64,000 nt of DNA from Rhodospirillaceae bacterium (GTDB lineage Bacteria; Pseudomonadota; Alphaproteobacteria; UBA8366; Aestuariispiraceae): NCBI GenBank assembly GCA_002709955.1, contig PAQY01000002.1, positions 294,448 to 358,447 of the forward strand, given 5' to 3'. The position numbers and the translations under genes were made by a program. How positions within the stretch are numbered: the first letter of the stretch is position 1; each line of letters begins with the position of its first letter. This document shows, piece by piece, positions 16,937-26,218 of the stretch. The notes below the pieces were generated by a model. It was given only the letters and a program-made list of their open reading frames with translations. It was not told the DNA's origin and did not search any database.

Positions 16937-17587
16937 ATGGATTTCGATGTCGCACAGATCGATCCGCAGATCGCGTACAAATTAATGACATCGACCATCA
17001 CGCCAAGGCCCATTGCCTGGGTGACTTCTTTGTCGGAGCAGGGGGTGGTGAACGCCGCCCCCTACAGCTTCTTTAATGCCATGGGCAGCAACCCGGCAAC
17101 GGTTGTTGTCGGTCTGCTGCGGGATCCGAAGAAAGGGTTTAAGGACACGGCGGCGAATATCATGAACAGGGGGGAATTTGTGGTCAATCTGGTGCCGGAA
17201 TCCCTGGCACAGCAGATGAACATTACCTCAATGGATGCGCCAAGCGACGTTAGCGAGCTTTCTGCAGCTGGCCTGACAGCACGCCCATCCTTGCATGTGA
17301 CGCCCCCCCAAATTGCTGAATCGCCGGTTTCATTCGAATGCGTAACCCATACAACGGTCGTGACAGGGCCGGGGCAGGTCATTGCCATTGGGCGGGTTCT
17401 GGGCATACGCATCGATGATGTCTATATTCTGGATGCTGATAAAGGGTATATCGACACCCCTGCCTTGGGAATGATCGGGCGGCTGCATGGCAGTGGCTGG
17501 TACACGCGAACGCAGGACAGCTTTCAATTGGATCGTCCCAGTTATGCCGATTGGATCGAAAAATCAGGCTTGGACAAAAAAGAGTAA
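16937..17587 (+). CDS. Flavin-reductase-like (FMN-binding split-barrel) protein
   Basis: 216 aa. The block YKLMTSTITPRPIAWVTSLSEQGVVNAAPYSFFNAMGSNPATVVVGL near the N-terminus is the flavin-reductase-like FMN-binding signature. FVVNLVPESLAQQMN and the later VIAIGRVLGIRI strand follow. Such proteins supply reduced flavin to monooxygenases or act as FMN oxidoreductases. In this cluster it could support a hydroxylase that produces the ring-cleavage substrate, but no monooxygenase gene is adjacent, so its partner is unknown. It lies 25 nt after the FAH gene. Confidence 0.8.
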   Translation: MDFDVAQIDPQIAYKLMTSTITPRPIAWVTSLSEQGVVNAAPYSFFNAMGSNPATVVVGLLRDPKKGFKDTAANIMNRGEFVVNLVPESLAQQMNITSMDAPSDVSELSAAGLTARPSLHVTPPQIAESPVSFECVTHTTVVTGPGQVIAIGRVLGIRIDDVYILDADKGYIDTPALGMIGRLHGSGWYTRTQDSFQLDRPSYADWIEKSGLDKKE

Positions 17588-17708
17588 TTTGATCTGCAAT
17601 GCGCGGAAATGCTTGAAACTCTCTTGTTTTGATTTATGTACGAAGTCGGGTAACCGAAGAGGCCAAGGTTGAATTTGGCCCATGTAAATCAAACAGGGAG
17701 ACTATTTG

Positions 17709-18692
17709 ATGAAAATCTCAAAGATTCTTGGCGCGGCGACTATTGTTGCGCTTTCTTCAACCAGCGCGCTTGCACAGGACCGCACTGGCTGGCCTGAAAG
17801 CTTCACGGTTGGAACGGCCTCTCAGGGTGGCACATACTTTGCCTATGGCTCCGGCTGGGCAAATCTGGTGGCCGATGAACTTGGCATTTCCGGAGGTGGT
17901 GAAGTTACCGGCGGCCCGATGCAGAACATGGCGCTGGTCCATACCGGCGATGCTGCTTTCGGCATGACCACGATGGGCCCGGCGCGGGAATCCCTGGATG
18001 GCACGAATCCAATTGCACCCGGTCTGAAAATGACCAATGCCTGTGCAATGTTCCCCATGTATCAAACACCGTTTTCGATCACGACCCTGAAATCATCCGG
18101 CATCGCTTCTGTTGCTGATATTCCAGATGGTGCGAAAATTGGGTTTGGTCCGGCTGGATCGACCTCTGACACCTATTTCCCGAAGATGCTGGAAACCCTG
18201 GGCGTCAATTTTGAACGCCGCAATGGGGGCTGGTCCGATCTGGGGGGTCAGCTTCAGGACGGCCTGTTGGACGTGATTGCGTTCGCTGCTGGCGTTCCGG
18301 TTCCTGCGGTCAGCCAGTTGGAAGTTCAGACCGAAGTGAACATCATCGAATTCACCGAAGAAGAGCAGGCCAAGATTATGGAGGCCTATCCGGTTTCCAA
18401 CTTTGAAATCAAGGCTGATACCTATACCACGCTGAAGCAGTCGGCGCGTTCGGTTTCCATGTGGAACTTCTCCGTTGCCAATTGTGACCTGCCGGAATCC
18501 TTTGTGTATGAGGCAACCAAGGTTGTCATGTCCGACAATGCCCGCATGGTCAACATCCACAAGGCAGCGCGGTCAACCGTTGTTGAAAACTGGGACAAGA
18601 ACACGTTCCTGCCCTGGCATCCAGGTGCTGCAAAGTGGTTCAATGAGAATGGCGCGTCCATTCCTAAAGACATGATCCACGGCAGCATGTAA
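17709..18692 (+). CDS. TAXI-family TRAP transporter solute-binding protein
   Basis: 327 aa from ATG 17709, with CAGGGAG upstream. A Sec signal peptide ends at ALAQ-DRTG. The mature protein has TAXI hallmarks: TVGTASQGGTYFAYGSGWANLV, GGPMQNMALVHTGDAAFGM, IGFGPAGSTSDTYFPKML and GGQLQDGLLDVIAFAAGVP. TAXI proteins bind small carboxylates in the periplasm and feed a TRAP permease. The partner permease is the next gene. Coming after the ring-cleavage genes, it probably captures an aromatic acid or related carboxylate; the ligand is inferred from context only. Confidence 0.9.
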   Translation: MKISKILGAATIVALSSTSALAQDRTGWPESFTVGTASQGGTYFAYGSGWANLVADELGISGGGEVTGGPMQNMALVHTGDAAFGMTTMGPARESLDGTNPIAPGLKMTNACAMFPMYQTPFSITTLKSSGIASVADIPDGAKIGFGPAGSTSDTYFPKMLETLGVNFERRNGGWSDLGGQLQDGLLDVIAFAAGVPVPAVSQLEVQTEVNIIEFTEEEQAKIMEAYPVSNFEIKADTYTTLKQSARSVSMWNFSVANCDLPESFVYEATKVVMSDNARMVNIHKAARSTVVENWDKNTFLPWHPGAAKWFNENGASIPKDMIHGSM

Positions 18693-18721
18693 GACGACGC
18701 CTGTGACGTGAAATGATGATT

Positions 18722-18758
18722 GGCCGCATCCGATTCTTCGGGTGCGGCCTTCATTTTA
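18722..18758 (+). terminator. Intrinsic terminator or attenuator after the TAXI gene
   Basis: GGCCGCATCCG (18722-18732) pairs with CGGGTGCGGCC (18739-18749) around a 6-nt loop, followed by TTCATTTTA. Lying between the binding-protein and permease genes, it would let the binding protein be made in excess of the membrane subunit. Confidence 0.75.
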
Positions 18759-18841
18759 TGCATTTGTTCTGAGAATATGGCAGTATCATGATAGCAGCGG
18801 TGGTGTCATGAACCGCGCCAGAAGAAGCAAAGGGGCAGGGG

Positions 18842-21091
18842 ATGAGCAACGATAAATCCAACGATACCGATGAGATCATGCCAATTCACGCCGACGGCGT
18901 TGATGAGGAACCGGTTGAGGGCAATCGCCGCCTGTTCGAAGGCCGTGGCTTGCTGGTGATGAGCGGCCTGACGATCCTCTATTCGTTGTTTCATATTCTG
19001 GCGCTGAATGGTTTCTCCGTTTCCGGTATGACATCAGGTCTGATCAATCTGCCATTCTTGCCCACATTCCCGATGGAAACCTGGAATTTCCGCATTGTTC
19101 ACGTCGCCGGTGCATTGGCTCTGGGCTTCCTGTTATTCTCGGGGGCCAAATTTGCCGAAGATCCGTCTGAGGAAACAAAGGCGCTTGGCTATGTAACCTA
19201 TCTGTTGCTGGCGCTTTCCTTGATGGCGACCGGCATGGCAGCCTATTTTGCCTTGCAGATCGCGAATGGCGTCATGTGGAATGGCATGGATGCAACGATC
19301 AAGTTCAATGAAACATGGTTGTTCGGGCTGCCCCTGATCATCGCGACAGTCGGGTCGATTGTGGTTTCCTGGTTCCATCGCCGTGTGCGCAGCGGTTATA
19401 CGCTTCCTGATATTGTATTGACGGTGTGCGGGATAGCCGTCGCTGTCTATCTGATAACGATCTATGACACGCTGATGCGCAATTCGACCGGAACGCCATT
19501 TGCCCCAATCGGGATATCGATTTCGGCTGTTGCCGGTGTGCTGTTAATCATGGAATTGACGCGCCGGGTTGCCGGGTTGGCCCTGGTTGTGATTTCGGTC
19601 ATTTTCCTGATTTATGTCTTTGTTGGTCAGTATTTGCCGGGGTTCCTGAATTCTCCCCCCATCGCGTGGGAGCGGTTTTTCAGCCAGGTCTATACGGATG
19701 CGGGTATCTTGGGCCCGACGACGGCGGTTTCATCGACCTATATCATCCTGTTCATCATCTTTGCGGCGTTTTTGCAGGCCTCTAAAGTAGGGGATTATTT
19801 CGTCAATTTCGCCTTTGCATTGGCTGGGCGTGCGCGTGGTGGACCGGCAAAGGTTGCGATCTTTGCCTCCGGCCTGATGGGTATGATCAACGGCACCTCG
19901 GCCGGGAATGTTGTCGCAACGGGTTCCTTGACAATCCCGCTGATGAAGAAGGTCGGGTATCACAAGAAAACCGCTGGCGCGATTGAAGCCGCCGCCTCCA
20001 CAGGTGGTCAGATCATGCCACCGATCATGGGGGCAGGGGCCTTCATCATGGCGGAAATCACCGGTATTCCGTATACCGAAATCGCGATTGCTGCGATTAT
20101 TCCGTCCATCCTGTATTTCGTATCCATCTATTTCATGGTGGATTTCGAGGCCGCGAAACTGGGCATGCGCGGTATGCGCTCAGAAGAATTGCCAAAAGTG
20201 GCCAAGATGATGCGGCAGATTTTCCTGTTCATACCGATCATCATTCTGATTTATGCTCTGTTCCAGGGGTATTCGGTGATCCGCGCCGGAACCTTGGCGA
20301 TTGCGGCGGCAGCGGTGGTAAGCTGGCTAACACCCTTTAGGATGGGACCAAAATCCATTCTAAAGGCCTTTAATCTGGCGGGGCTGATGTCCATTCAGAT
20401 CATTGCGGTCTGTGCCTGTGCCGGTATCATTGTGGGCGTAATTTCCCTGACGGGCGTTGGGGCGCGGTTCTCAAACCTTCTGCTGGGTCTGGCGGAAACA
20501 TCGCAATTGCTGGCGCTGTTCTTTGCCATGTGTATCGCCATCCTGCTCGGAATGGGCATGCCTACAACGGCAGCCTATGCTGTGGCGGCCTCCGTGGTGG
20601 CACCGGGGCTGGTTAAATTGGGTATCCCGATGCTGACGGCGCATTTCTTTGTATTCTACTTCGCCGTGGTCTCTGCGATTACGCCACCGGTTGCGCTGGC
20701 ATCCTATGCGGCGGCGGGGATATCGGGTGCCAATCCGATGGAAACATCTGTTGCTTCCTTCAAGATCGGGATATCCGCCTTCATCGTGCCGTTCATGTTC
20801 TTCTATAATTCCGCCATTCTGATGGATGGCGAGACATTGGAGATTCTGCGGGCAGCCGTGACTGCAATAGTTGGGGTCTATCTGTTGTCAGCAGGGGTAC
20901 AGGGCTGGTTCTTTGGCAGCCGTGCCGTCTGGTTCCTGCGCATCGCGCTGGTCATTGCCGCATTGTCGATGATCGAAGGGGGGCTGTATACCGATTTGGT
21001 CGGCATCGGCATCGCGGCTGCCGTGGTCTTTGTTCAGCGGGTCTTTCGACCAAAGCCGGGTGCGACGATTGAGGTACGCGGATCGGATTAG
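18842..21091 (+). CDS. TRAP transporter fused permease (4TM/12TM, TAXI type)
   Basis: 749 aa polytopic inner-membrane protein that fuses the small (DctQ-like) and large (DctM-like) TRAP permease subunits, as in TAXI systems. After a polar N-terminus it has many hydrophobic helices. The DctM core shows GMINGTSAGNVVATGSLTIPLMKKVGY, EAAASTGGQIMPPIMGAGAFIMAE and GMGMPTTAAYAVAA, conserved substrate/ion-site regions. The C-terminal ~130 residues match the extra helical region common to fused TAXI permeases. It should use a Na+ or H+ gradient. It follows its binding protein and ends 5 bp from the convergent kinase gene. Confidence 0.93.
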   Translation: MSNDKSNDTDEIMPIHADGVDEEPVEGNRRLFEGRGLLVMSGLTILYSLFHILALNGFSVSGMTSGLINLPFLPTFPMETWNFRIVHVAGALALGFLLFSGAKFAEDPSEETKALGYVTYLLLALSLMATGMAAYFALQIANGVMWNGMDATIKFNETWLFGLPLIIATVGSIVVSWFHRRVRSGYTLPDIVLTVCGIAVAVYLITIYDTLMRNSTGTPFAPIGISISAVAGVLLIMELTRRVAGLALVVISVIFLIYVFVGQYLPGFLNSPPIAWERFFSQVYTDAGILGPTTAVSSTYIILFIIFAAFLQASKVGDYFVNFAFALAGRARGGPAKVAIFASGLMGMINGTSAGNVVATGSLTIPLMKKVGYHKKTAGAIEAAASTGGQIMPPIMGAGAFIMAEITGIPYTEIAIAAIIPSILYFVSIYFMVDFEAAKLGMRGMRSEELPKVAKMMRQIFLFIPIIILIYALFQGYSVIRAGTLAIAAAAVVSWLTPFRMGPKSILKAFNLAGLMSIQIIAVCACAGIIVGVISLTGVGARFSNLLLGLAETSQLLALFFAMCIAILLGMGMPTTAAYAVAASVVAPGLVKLGIPMLTAHFFVFYFAVVSAITPPVALASYAAAGISGANPMETSVASFKIGISAFIVPFMFFYNSAILMDGETLEILRAAVTAIVGVYLLSAGVQGWFFGSRAVWFLRIALVIAALSMIEGGLYTDLVGIGIAAAVVFVQRVFRPKPGATIEVRGSD

Positions 21092-21096
21092 GGCGC

Positions 21097-22659
21097 TTAT
21101 TTCTGTGGCGCAGGATCATCCGGTGGGGGCAGCATGGGCAGGCGGACCGTCACGGTCGTGCCAATATCGACGGTGCTTTCCAGCGTGATTTGACCACCAT
21201 GCTGTTCGACAAGTTCCCGCGCCAGGGGCAGGCCCAGTCCGGTGCCGTCTTTGGCCTTGCCGATGGCATAGCTGGATTGTTCAAAGGGAATAAAGACACG
21301 GGCTAAATCTTCTTTTGGGATACCGACGCCCGTATCAGCAACAATCAGTTCCAGCCAAGGCCTCTCCAGCCTTGCGGTCACGGTGACCGTGCCCCCTGGA
21401 TCTGTGTATTTCACTGAATTGGACAACAGATTCACCAGAACCTGACAGATGCGCCGACTGTCCCCCATAAGCTCTGGTATATCATCAGGAACGTCTCTTA
21501 CCAGTTTCAGGCCCCCAATTCGGGCCTTGGGGGCCAGAATGGTGACGGCATCCTGGATCAAGTCGTCGACATTCAGCACCTCCTGTTGGATTTGCATCTT
21601 ACCTGCATCCAATTTGGCGATGTCCAGAATGTCATCGATCAGTTGCAACAGCATCAGGGCGCTTTTTCGAACATCCCCCAGATATTCCGAATATTTTGGC
21701 GACCCGATCGGACCATGTGGCTGCATCTGGATCAGTTCGCTAAAGCCGATGATGCTGTTCAGCGGCGTGCGCAACTCATGGCTCATATTCGCCAGGAACC
21801 GGGATTTGGCGCGGTTTGCGTCTTCTGCGGCTTCCTTGGCGGCTTTCAGTTGTTTTTCATGCTCTTTGCGGGCGGTTATTTCCTGAACGGTCCCCTCATA
21901 AAACAGGGGGTTTCCAGCCTCGTCGCGCACCACATAGGCATTTTCTGTAATCCAGATACGCTCGCGAGTTTTGTGTCGATAGATCTCTGATTCGAAATTC
22001 TCAACACTGTCATTTTCGTCCAGCAGCCGCTTGAATTCATCCCGACGGTTTGGGTCGACATACCATTCCGACGCGATGTCATGCACCATTTTCAATGTTT
22101 CTTCTTCGCTGTCATACCCGTTCAGGCGTTGCAGCGCAGGATTGGCGCGCAATTGTTTGCCATCAAGGGAAGAGCGATAAATACCTTCTGACACGCGCTC
22201 AAAAATGCGGCGATAATCAGCCTCTGTTTCAATCAGGCGTGCCTGGGTTTGCACCAGTTCGGTGACATCGGATATTGACCCGACATAACCGGTGACGTCA
22301 CCCTTGGCATCCTGCAATGCGGTCGCATTTTCCGTTATCCAGATAATGGAGCCATCAACACGTTTGGCGGCACTCAGAAAGCCCCGCACTTCGCCGTGCT
22401 TTTCAATCTGGCGCTTGAAGCGGTCTCGATCTTTCGGGTCTGCATAATAACTGCCAGACGTCCGGTTTCCCGTCATCATCTGGACAGCAGACGCATAGCC
22501 CAGCATTTTCGCCAGTGACAGGTTTACAAAGCGATAGTGCCCATCAACGGTGGTTTCAAACAGGCCAACCCCCGCAAGATCAATCATCTGACGGAGGGTC
22601 TTAAATATAACCGACTCCCGGCCTTGCGGCTGGAGTTTGCTTTTATCTGACTCCGTCAT
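21097..22659 (-). CDS. Soluble PAS-domain sensor histidine kinase
   Basis: 520 aa with no membrane segment, so cytoplasmic. Domains in order: PAS 1 (about 20-135), PAS 2 (about 145-262), HisKA with phospho-acceptor His294 in FLANMSHELRTPLNS, and HATPase_c (about 395-510) with N-box NLLSNSVKYTD, G1 DTGVGIP and G2 DGTGLGL. There is no receiver or Hpt domain. Both PAS domains repeat the pattern WITENA...D..G....G...DVTE, pointing to recent domain duplication. No response-regulator gene is adjacent, so this is an orphan kinase with unknown signal and partner. Confidence 0.92.
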   Translation of the reverse strand: MTESDKSKLQPQGRESVIFKTLRQMIDLAGVGLFETTVDGHYRFVNLSLAKMLGYASAVQMMTGNRTSGSYYADPKDRDRFKRQIEKHGEVRGFLSAAKRVDGSIIWITENATALQDAKGDVTGYVGSISDVTELVQTQARLIETEADYRRIFERVSEGIYRSSLDGKQLRANPALQRLNGYDSEEETLKMVHDIASEWYVDPNRRDEFKRLLDENDSVENFESEIYRHKTRERIWITENAYVVRDEAGNPLFYEGTVQEITARKEHEKQLKAAKEAAEDANRAKSRFLANMSHELRTPLNSIIGFSELIQMQPHGPIGSPKYSEYLGDVRKSALMLLQLIDDILDIAKLDAGKMQIQQEVLNVDDLIQDAVTILAPKARIGGLKLVRDVPDDIPELMGDSRRICQVLVNLLSNSVKYTDPGGTVTVTARLERPWLELIVADTGVGIPKEDLARVFIPFEQSSYAIGKAKDGTGLGLPLARELVEQHGGQITLESTVDIGTTVTVRLPMLPPPDDPAPQK

Positions 22660-22762
22660 ATTGCTGTGGTTCCAGTAATGATTTGCACTAAACTAGTGGA
22701 CTGAATGATGATCGGCAATCGGCAGTCTTGCCAAGCCAGCACTGATCGCGTTCAGTGCCGCT

Positions 22763-23737
22763 ATGAGCACAGATATCCCCAATATGAATAACGGCCATGC
22801 CCTGCCAGCCCCGGATGTATTGGCAGCGTCCGTGACCCGCCACAGTGCGTCAAATCTGTGGTTTGTCGGGCGCGCCCTGGTTTCTGAAAAGCGAAAATTG
22901 TTTGAGGCTGCATATGCGACCATGCGGGTGATCGATGACTTTGTCGATGATGATTTTCTGGCGCGGCCTGAAACAGAGAGAATCAGGACACGTCCCGCCG
23001 CCAGGGACCGGATTTCAGCTTGGCTGACGGCATCCAAAGCAGCCATTTCCGGCGGCCCGGAAACGGCGGGCATTTCCGCGATTGAGGCACAGTTATGTCT
23101 GGCCCTGCGACAGGCCGCACAAGGCGGTGACTTGCCTGCCGATCCCTGGCAGAATCTGGCCGCAGCGATGCAGTTTGATGTGGACGAAAGGGCCTTGGAC
23201 TCCTGGCAGGATTTTAAAGCCTATTGCGAAGGGGCGACCGTCGCGCCTGCCGCTGTTTTTCTGTATGTCCTGCAAGCGCGGATAGGGGCTGACGGCACCA
23301 TTCAGGCGGGCATCCCGGCCGATGTGCTGGCCGCGCAAGCGCGCGACATGGCGATCTTTTGTTATCTGGTTCATATCCTAAGGGACTTTGCGAAGGATTT
23401 TGCCAGGGGCGGGCAATTGGTCACGATACCCCATGAATGCTTTGTCGCCCATAATCTGACACGCCAGCAGGTATTTGCGGACCCGATGGCAGCCCTACCG
23501 CTGTTGCAGGATTTGACCGCGCGGGCTCAGGAACATCGGGTTGCCGCGCGCAGGATGGCGGACAGCTTGAAGACCAAATTGGGGGGTGTTGAGGCCCGAA
23601 TTCTGGAATCGCTGTTATCCATTTATGAACATCTGCATGACAGCCTGATGAAAGACCCGTCGCCCCTGATCGACAGATCGGATCTGACTGCACGCCTCAG
23701 GGATAAATTGTTACAGAAGTTGGGGATTGTTGGCTGA
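22763..23737 (+). CDS. Squalene/phytoene synthase family protein (with Asp-rich motifs)
   Basis: 324 aa all-alpha trans-isoprenyl diphosphate synthase fold. Both catalytic Asp motifs are present: DDFVDD at about 58-63 and DFAKD at 208-212, in HILRDFAKDF. YCEGATVAPAAVFLYV matches the conserved substrate-pocket helix. It could therefore condense two prenyl diphosphates, as squalene or phytoene synthases do. No carotenoid or hopanoid gene is nearby. Its stop TGA shares one base with the start of the next gene, a related protein without these motifs, implying translational coupling. Product unknown. Confidence 0.8.
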   Translation: MSTDIPNMNNGHALPAPDVLAASVTRHSASNLWFVGRALVSEKRKLFEAAYATMRVIDDFVDDDFLARPETERIRTRPAARDRISAWLTASKAAISGGPETAGISAIEAQLCLALRQAAQGGDLPADPWQNLAAAMQFDVDERALDSWQDFKAYCEGATVAPAAVFLYVLQARIGADGTIQAGIPADVLAAQARDMAIFCYLVHILRDFAKDFARGGQLVTIPHECFVAHNLTRQQVFADPMAALPLLQDLTARAQEHRVAARRMADSLKTKLGGVEARILESLLSIYEHLHDSLMKDPSPLIDRSDLTARLRDKLLQKLGIVG

Positions 23738-24615
23738 TGCAGGATGGTCCACCAGACAGCCTGTCCGATTTAACCTATTGTGCTGATCTGGTGCGCGATG
23801 CGGATGCTGATCGGTTTGCCACGGCGATGCTGTGTCCAACACCGGGGCGGTGGCGGTTGCTCGCCCTCTATGCTTTTAATATCGAAGTTGCCAAAACGCG
23901 GGAGGCCGTGCGGGAATCCATGATTGGTGAAATCCGCCTGCAATGGTGGCGCGACGCCATCGCGGAATGCCGTGCAGGCAATCCAAGGCGGCATCAGGTC
24001 GTCCATCCGCTGGCCACAGCAATTCTGGACAGTAACCTGCCCGAAGCCTGTTTCCTGGAAGTGATCGATGCGCGGTCTCAGGATTTGGACGACTTCCCCC
24101 CGGTAGATGAGGATAAATTGAGGGCGTATATCGAGGGATCGGGTGGCGCGCTTGGGGAATTGGCCTATCGCTGTGCCGTGCCCGAAGCCGACCTGACGCC
24201 TGTTGGTCTTCAAGCGGGGCGGGCGGCTGGTCGGGCCTGGGCCTGGATCGGGCTGGCGCGGGGGCTGCATGTTCATGCCGTGATGGGTCGCCATACCGTT
24301 CCCGCAACATGGCTGGCGCGCCATCCAGACCTGTCGAAAGAAGTGGCATTGGCAAAAGTCGGGGCGGCGTCCAAGGCCTGGACGGAATGGCTGGTCAATC
24401 AGGCCCGCGCAGAATTCCCAACTGTCCGTAAGGGGGCGGCCAAAACTGATAAATCAGGCCAGGCCGCTCTGGCCCCAGCGCGACTGGCCGATGTATATGC
24501 CAAACGGCTGCAGAAAGGTGGCTATGACCCGTATCAGCTGGAAATCAACACGCTTGGCGCGGCGCGGCGCGCATGGTCACTGCTAGGCACCAGCCTGTTC
24601 GGCCGGGTGGTTTAG
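23737..24615 (+). CDS. NDUFAF6-like squalene/phytoene-synthase-fold protein
   Basis: 292 aa. It has the family block RWRLLALYAFNIEVAKTREAVRESMIGEIRLQWWRDAI (about 45-80), the signature of the NDUFAF6/Sicily group of the squalene/phytoene synthase superfamily, in which the first Asp-rich motif is replaced. The second motif is also degenerate (IGLARGLHVH where active enzymes have LRDxxxD). Eukaryotic members help assemble respiratory complex I and are thought not to be prenyl synthases; a similar non-catalytic role is inferred here. It is coupled to the upstream catalytic-looking homologue by a 1-nt overlap. Confidence 0.82.
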   Translation: MQDGPPDSLSDLTYCADLVRDADADRFATAMLCPTPGRWRLLALYAFNIEVAKTREAVRESMIGEIRLQWWRDAIAECRAGNPRRHQVVHPLATAILDSNLPEACFLEVIDARSQDLDDFPPVDEDKLRAYIEGSGGALGELAYRCAVPEADLTPVGLQAGRAAGRAWAWIGLARGLHVHAVMGRHTVPATWLARHPDLSKEVALAKVGAASKAWTEWLVNQARAEFPTVRKGAAKTDKSGQAALAPARLADVYAKRLQKGGYDPYQLEINTLGAARRAWSLLGTSLFGRVV

Positions 24616-24703
24616 GGCATCATACGCCCGCACGGGATGCTCTAAACCATTCTTAATTTCAGTACATAGATCGTCGTAAAGGGTTCCGTTTGCTCGGGAC
24701 CGG

Positions 24704-26047
24704 CTATAGCCAACCCGCCAGATCTTGCAAGGCACGGGCAGAAATAGCGGCCTTGCGGTCCCGCCCGCGTTTGCGGGTTTTGCGGTGATCGTCCCCATCC
24801 AGTCCTGGGAACAGTCCGAAATTGACATTCATCGGCTGAAACGTATCTGCCTGCGCGCCGCCTGTAATATGCGACAGCAAGGCCCCCAAAGCCGTTGTGA
24901 CGGGGGGTGGGGTCACGGTTTGGCCCAATCGTTCCTCTGCGGCGAACCGACCGGCCAGAAGGCCGATACTGGCGGATTCAACATATCCTTCCACCCCGGT
25001 GATTTGGCCGGCAAACCGGATCGTCGGGCGCGCCTTTAGCCGCAACAGCGGGTCCAACAATCTGGGGCTGTTTAAGAAGGTATTGCGATGAATGCCGCCC
25101 AGTCTGGCAAATTCGGCGTTTTCCAGCCCCGGAATGGCCCGGAAGATATCTGCTTGTGCGCCATATTTCAGCTTCGTCTGGAACCCGACCATGTTGTACA
25201 GCGTGCCCAGCTTGTTGTCCTGGCGCAGTTGGACCACGGCATGGGCGCGGGTTCCGGTCTTTGGATTGGTCAGCCCAACGGGTTTCATCGGGCCAAATCT
25301 CAGCGTCTCGCGACCGCGTTCCGCCATCACTTCGATAGGCAGGCAGGCTTCGAAATAGGGCGTATCCTTTTCCCATTCCTTGAACTCGGTCTTGTCGCCC
25401 GCCAACAGCCTGTCGATAAAGTCATTGTATTGATCTTCTGTCATCGGACAGTTGATGTAATCCTGGCCATCGCCTTTGTCATAGCGGGACTGGAACCAGG
25501 CCTTGTCAAAATCGATGCTGTCGCGATGAATAATGGGCGCGATGGCATCAAAGAATGCCAATTGCGCCTCTCCCGTTACCGACAGGATGGATTGCGTCAG
25601 GGCAGAAGAGGTCAGCGGACCCGTGGCGGCAATGACGCTGTCATAGTCACCTGGATCGGGCAGGGCGTTTATCTCCCCCCGCGCGATGGTAACCAGCGGA
25701 TGGTCTTCCAGGGCCTGGGTGACGCGCCTGGAAAAATCATCGCGGTCTACGGCCAGCGCGCCCCCGGCAGGAACCTTTGCCAGATCGCCCATTTGCAGGA
25801 TCAGGGATCCGGCACGGCGCATTTCTTCATGCAGCAGGCCAACCGCATTGCCCTCTGGATCATCAGAGCGGAAGGAGTTTGAACAGACCAGTTCCGCCAG
25901 GCCATCGGTCTGATGCGCGGCTGTTTTGGCGGTCGGGCGCATTTCCTGCAATATGACAGGGACCCCGCGCTGGGCCAGTTGCCAGGCAGCCTCGCTGCCC
26001 GCAAGGCCACCACCAATCACAAGAACCGGGCGAAGTGTTGACGTCAT
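24704..26047 (-). CDS. trmFO: Methylenetetrahydrofolate-tRNA-(uracil-5-)-methyltransferase TrmFO
   Basis: 447 aa FAD/folate enzyme that methylates U54 of the tRNA T-loop using methylenetetrahydrofolate. The N-terminal FAD motif is [19 protein letters not shown]. Family blocks include [70 protein letters not shown] and [25 protein letters not shown]. The C-terminus has [13 protein letters not shown]. The catalytic Cys in CSNSF is retained. It converges with the NDUFAF6-like gene and is divergent from the HDAC-like gene. Confidence 0.96.
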   Translation of the reverse strand: MTSTLRPVLVIGGGLAGSEAAWQLAQRGVPVILQEMRPTAKTAAHQTDGLAELVCSNSFRSDDPEGNAVGLLHEEMRRAGSLILQMGDLAKVPAGGALAVDRDDFSRRVTQALEDHPLVTIARGEINALPDPGDYDSVIAATGPLTSSALTQSILSVTGEAQLAFFDAIAPIIHRDSIDFDKAWFQSRYDKGDGQDYINCPMTEDQYNDFIDRLLAGDKTEFKEWEKDTPYFEACLPIEVMAERGRETLRFGPMKPVGLTNPKTGTRAHAVVQLRQDNKLGTLYNMVGFQTKLKYGAQADIFRAIPGLENAEFARLGGIHRNTFLNSPRLLDPLLRLKARPTIRFAGQITGVEGYVESASIGLLAGRFAAEERLGQTVTPPPVTTALGALLSHITGGAQADTFQPMNVNFGLFPGLDGDDHRKTRKRGRDRKAAISARALQDLAGWL

Positions 26048-26218
26048 AGCGGTAATCCAAATATCAGAGTTTACAGTCTTATAGGCTCAACCAGCCTGAT
26101 CGCCCCTGTAATGTCAGAAAATTACGCCTGGGAAAACCGTCTTTGCGGGAATGGCGTTTTCTGTCCCCTCTGTTCAGAATGATTGACGCCGCCTGTCTGG
26201 TGACTAGCTTGATGATTT

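Noticed and set aside
22763-24615. HpnC/HpnD hopanoid gene pair
   Set aside because: The second protein has the NDUFAF6-type block and lacks both Asp-rich motifs, and no HpnE, squalene-hopene cyclase or other hpn gene is present.
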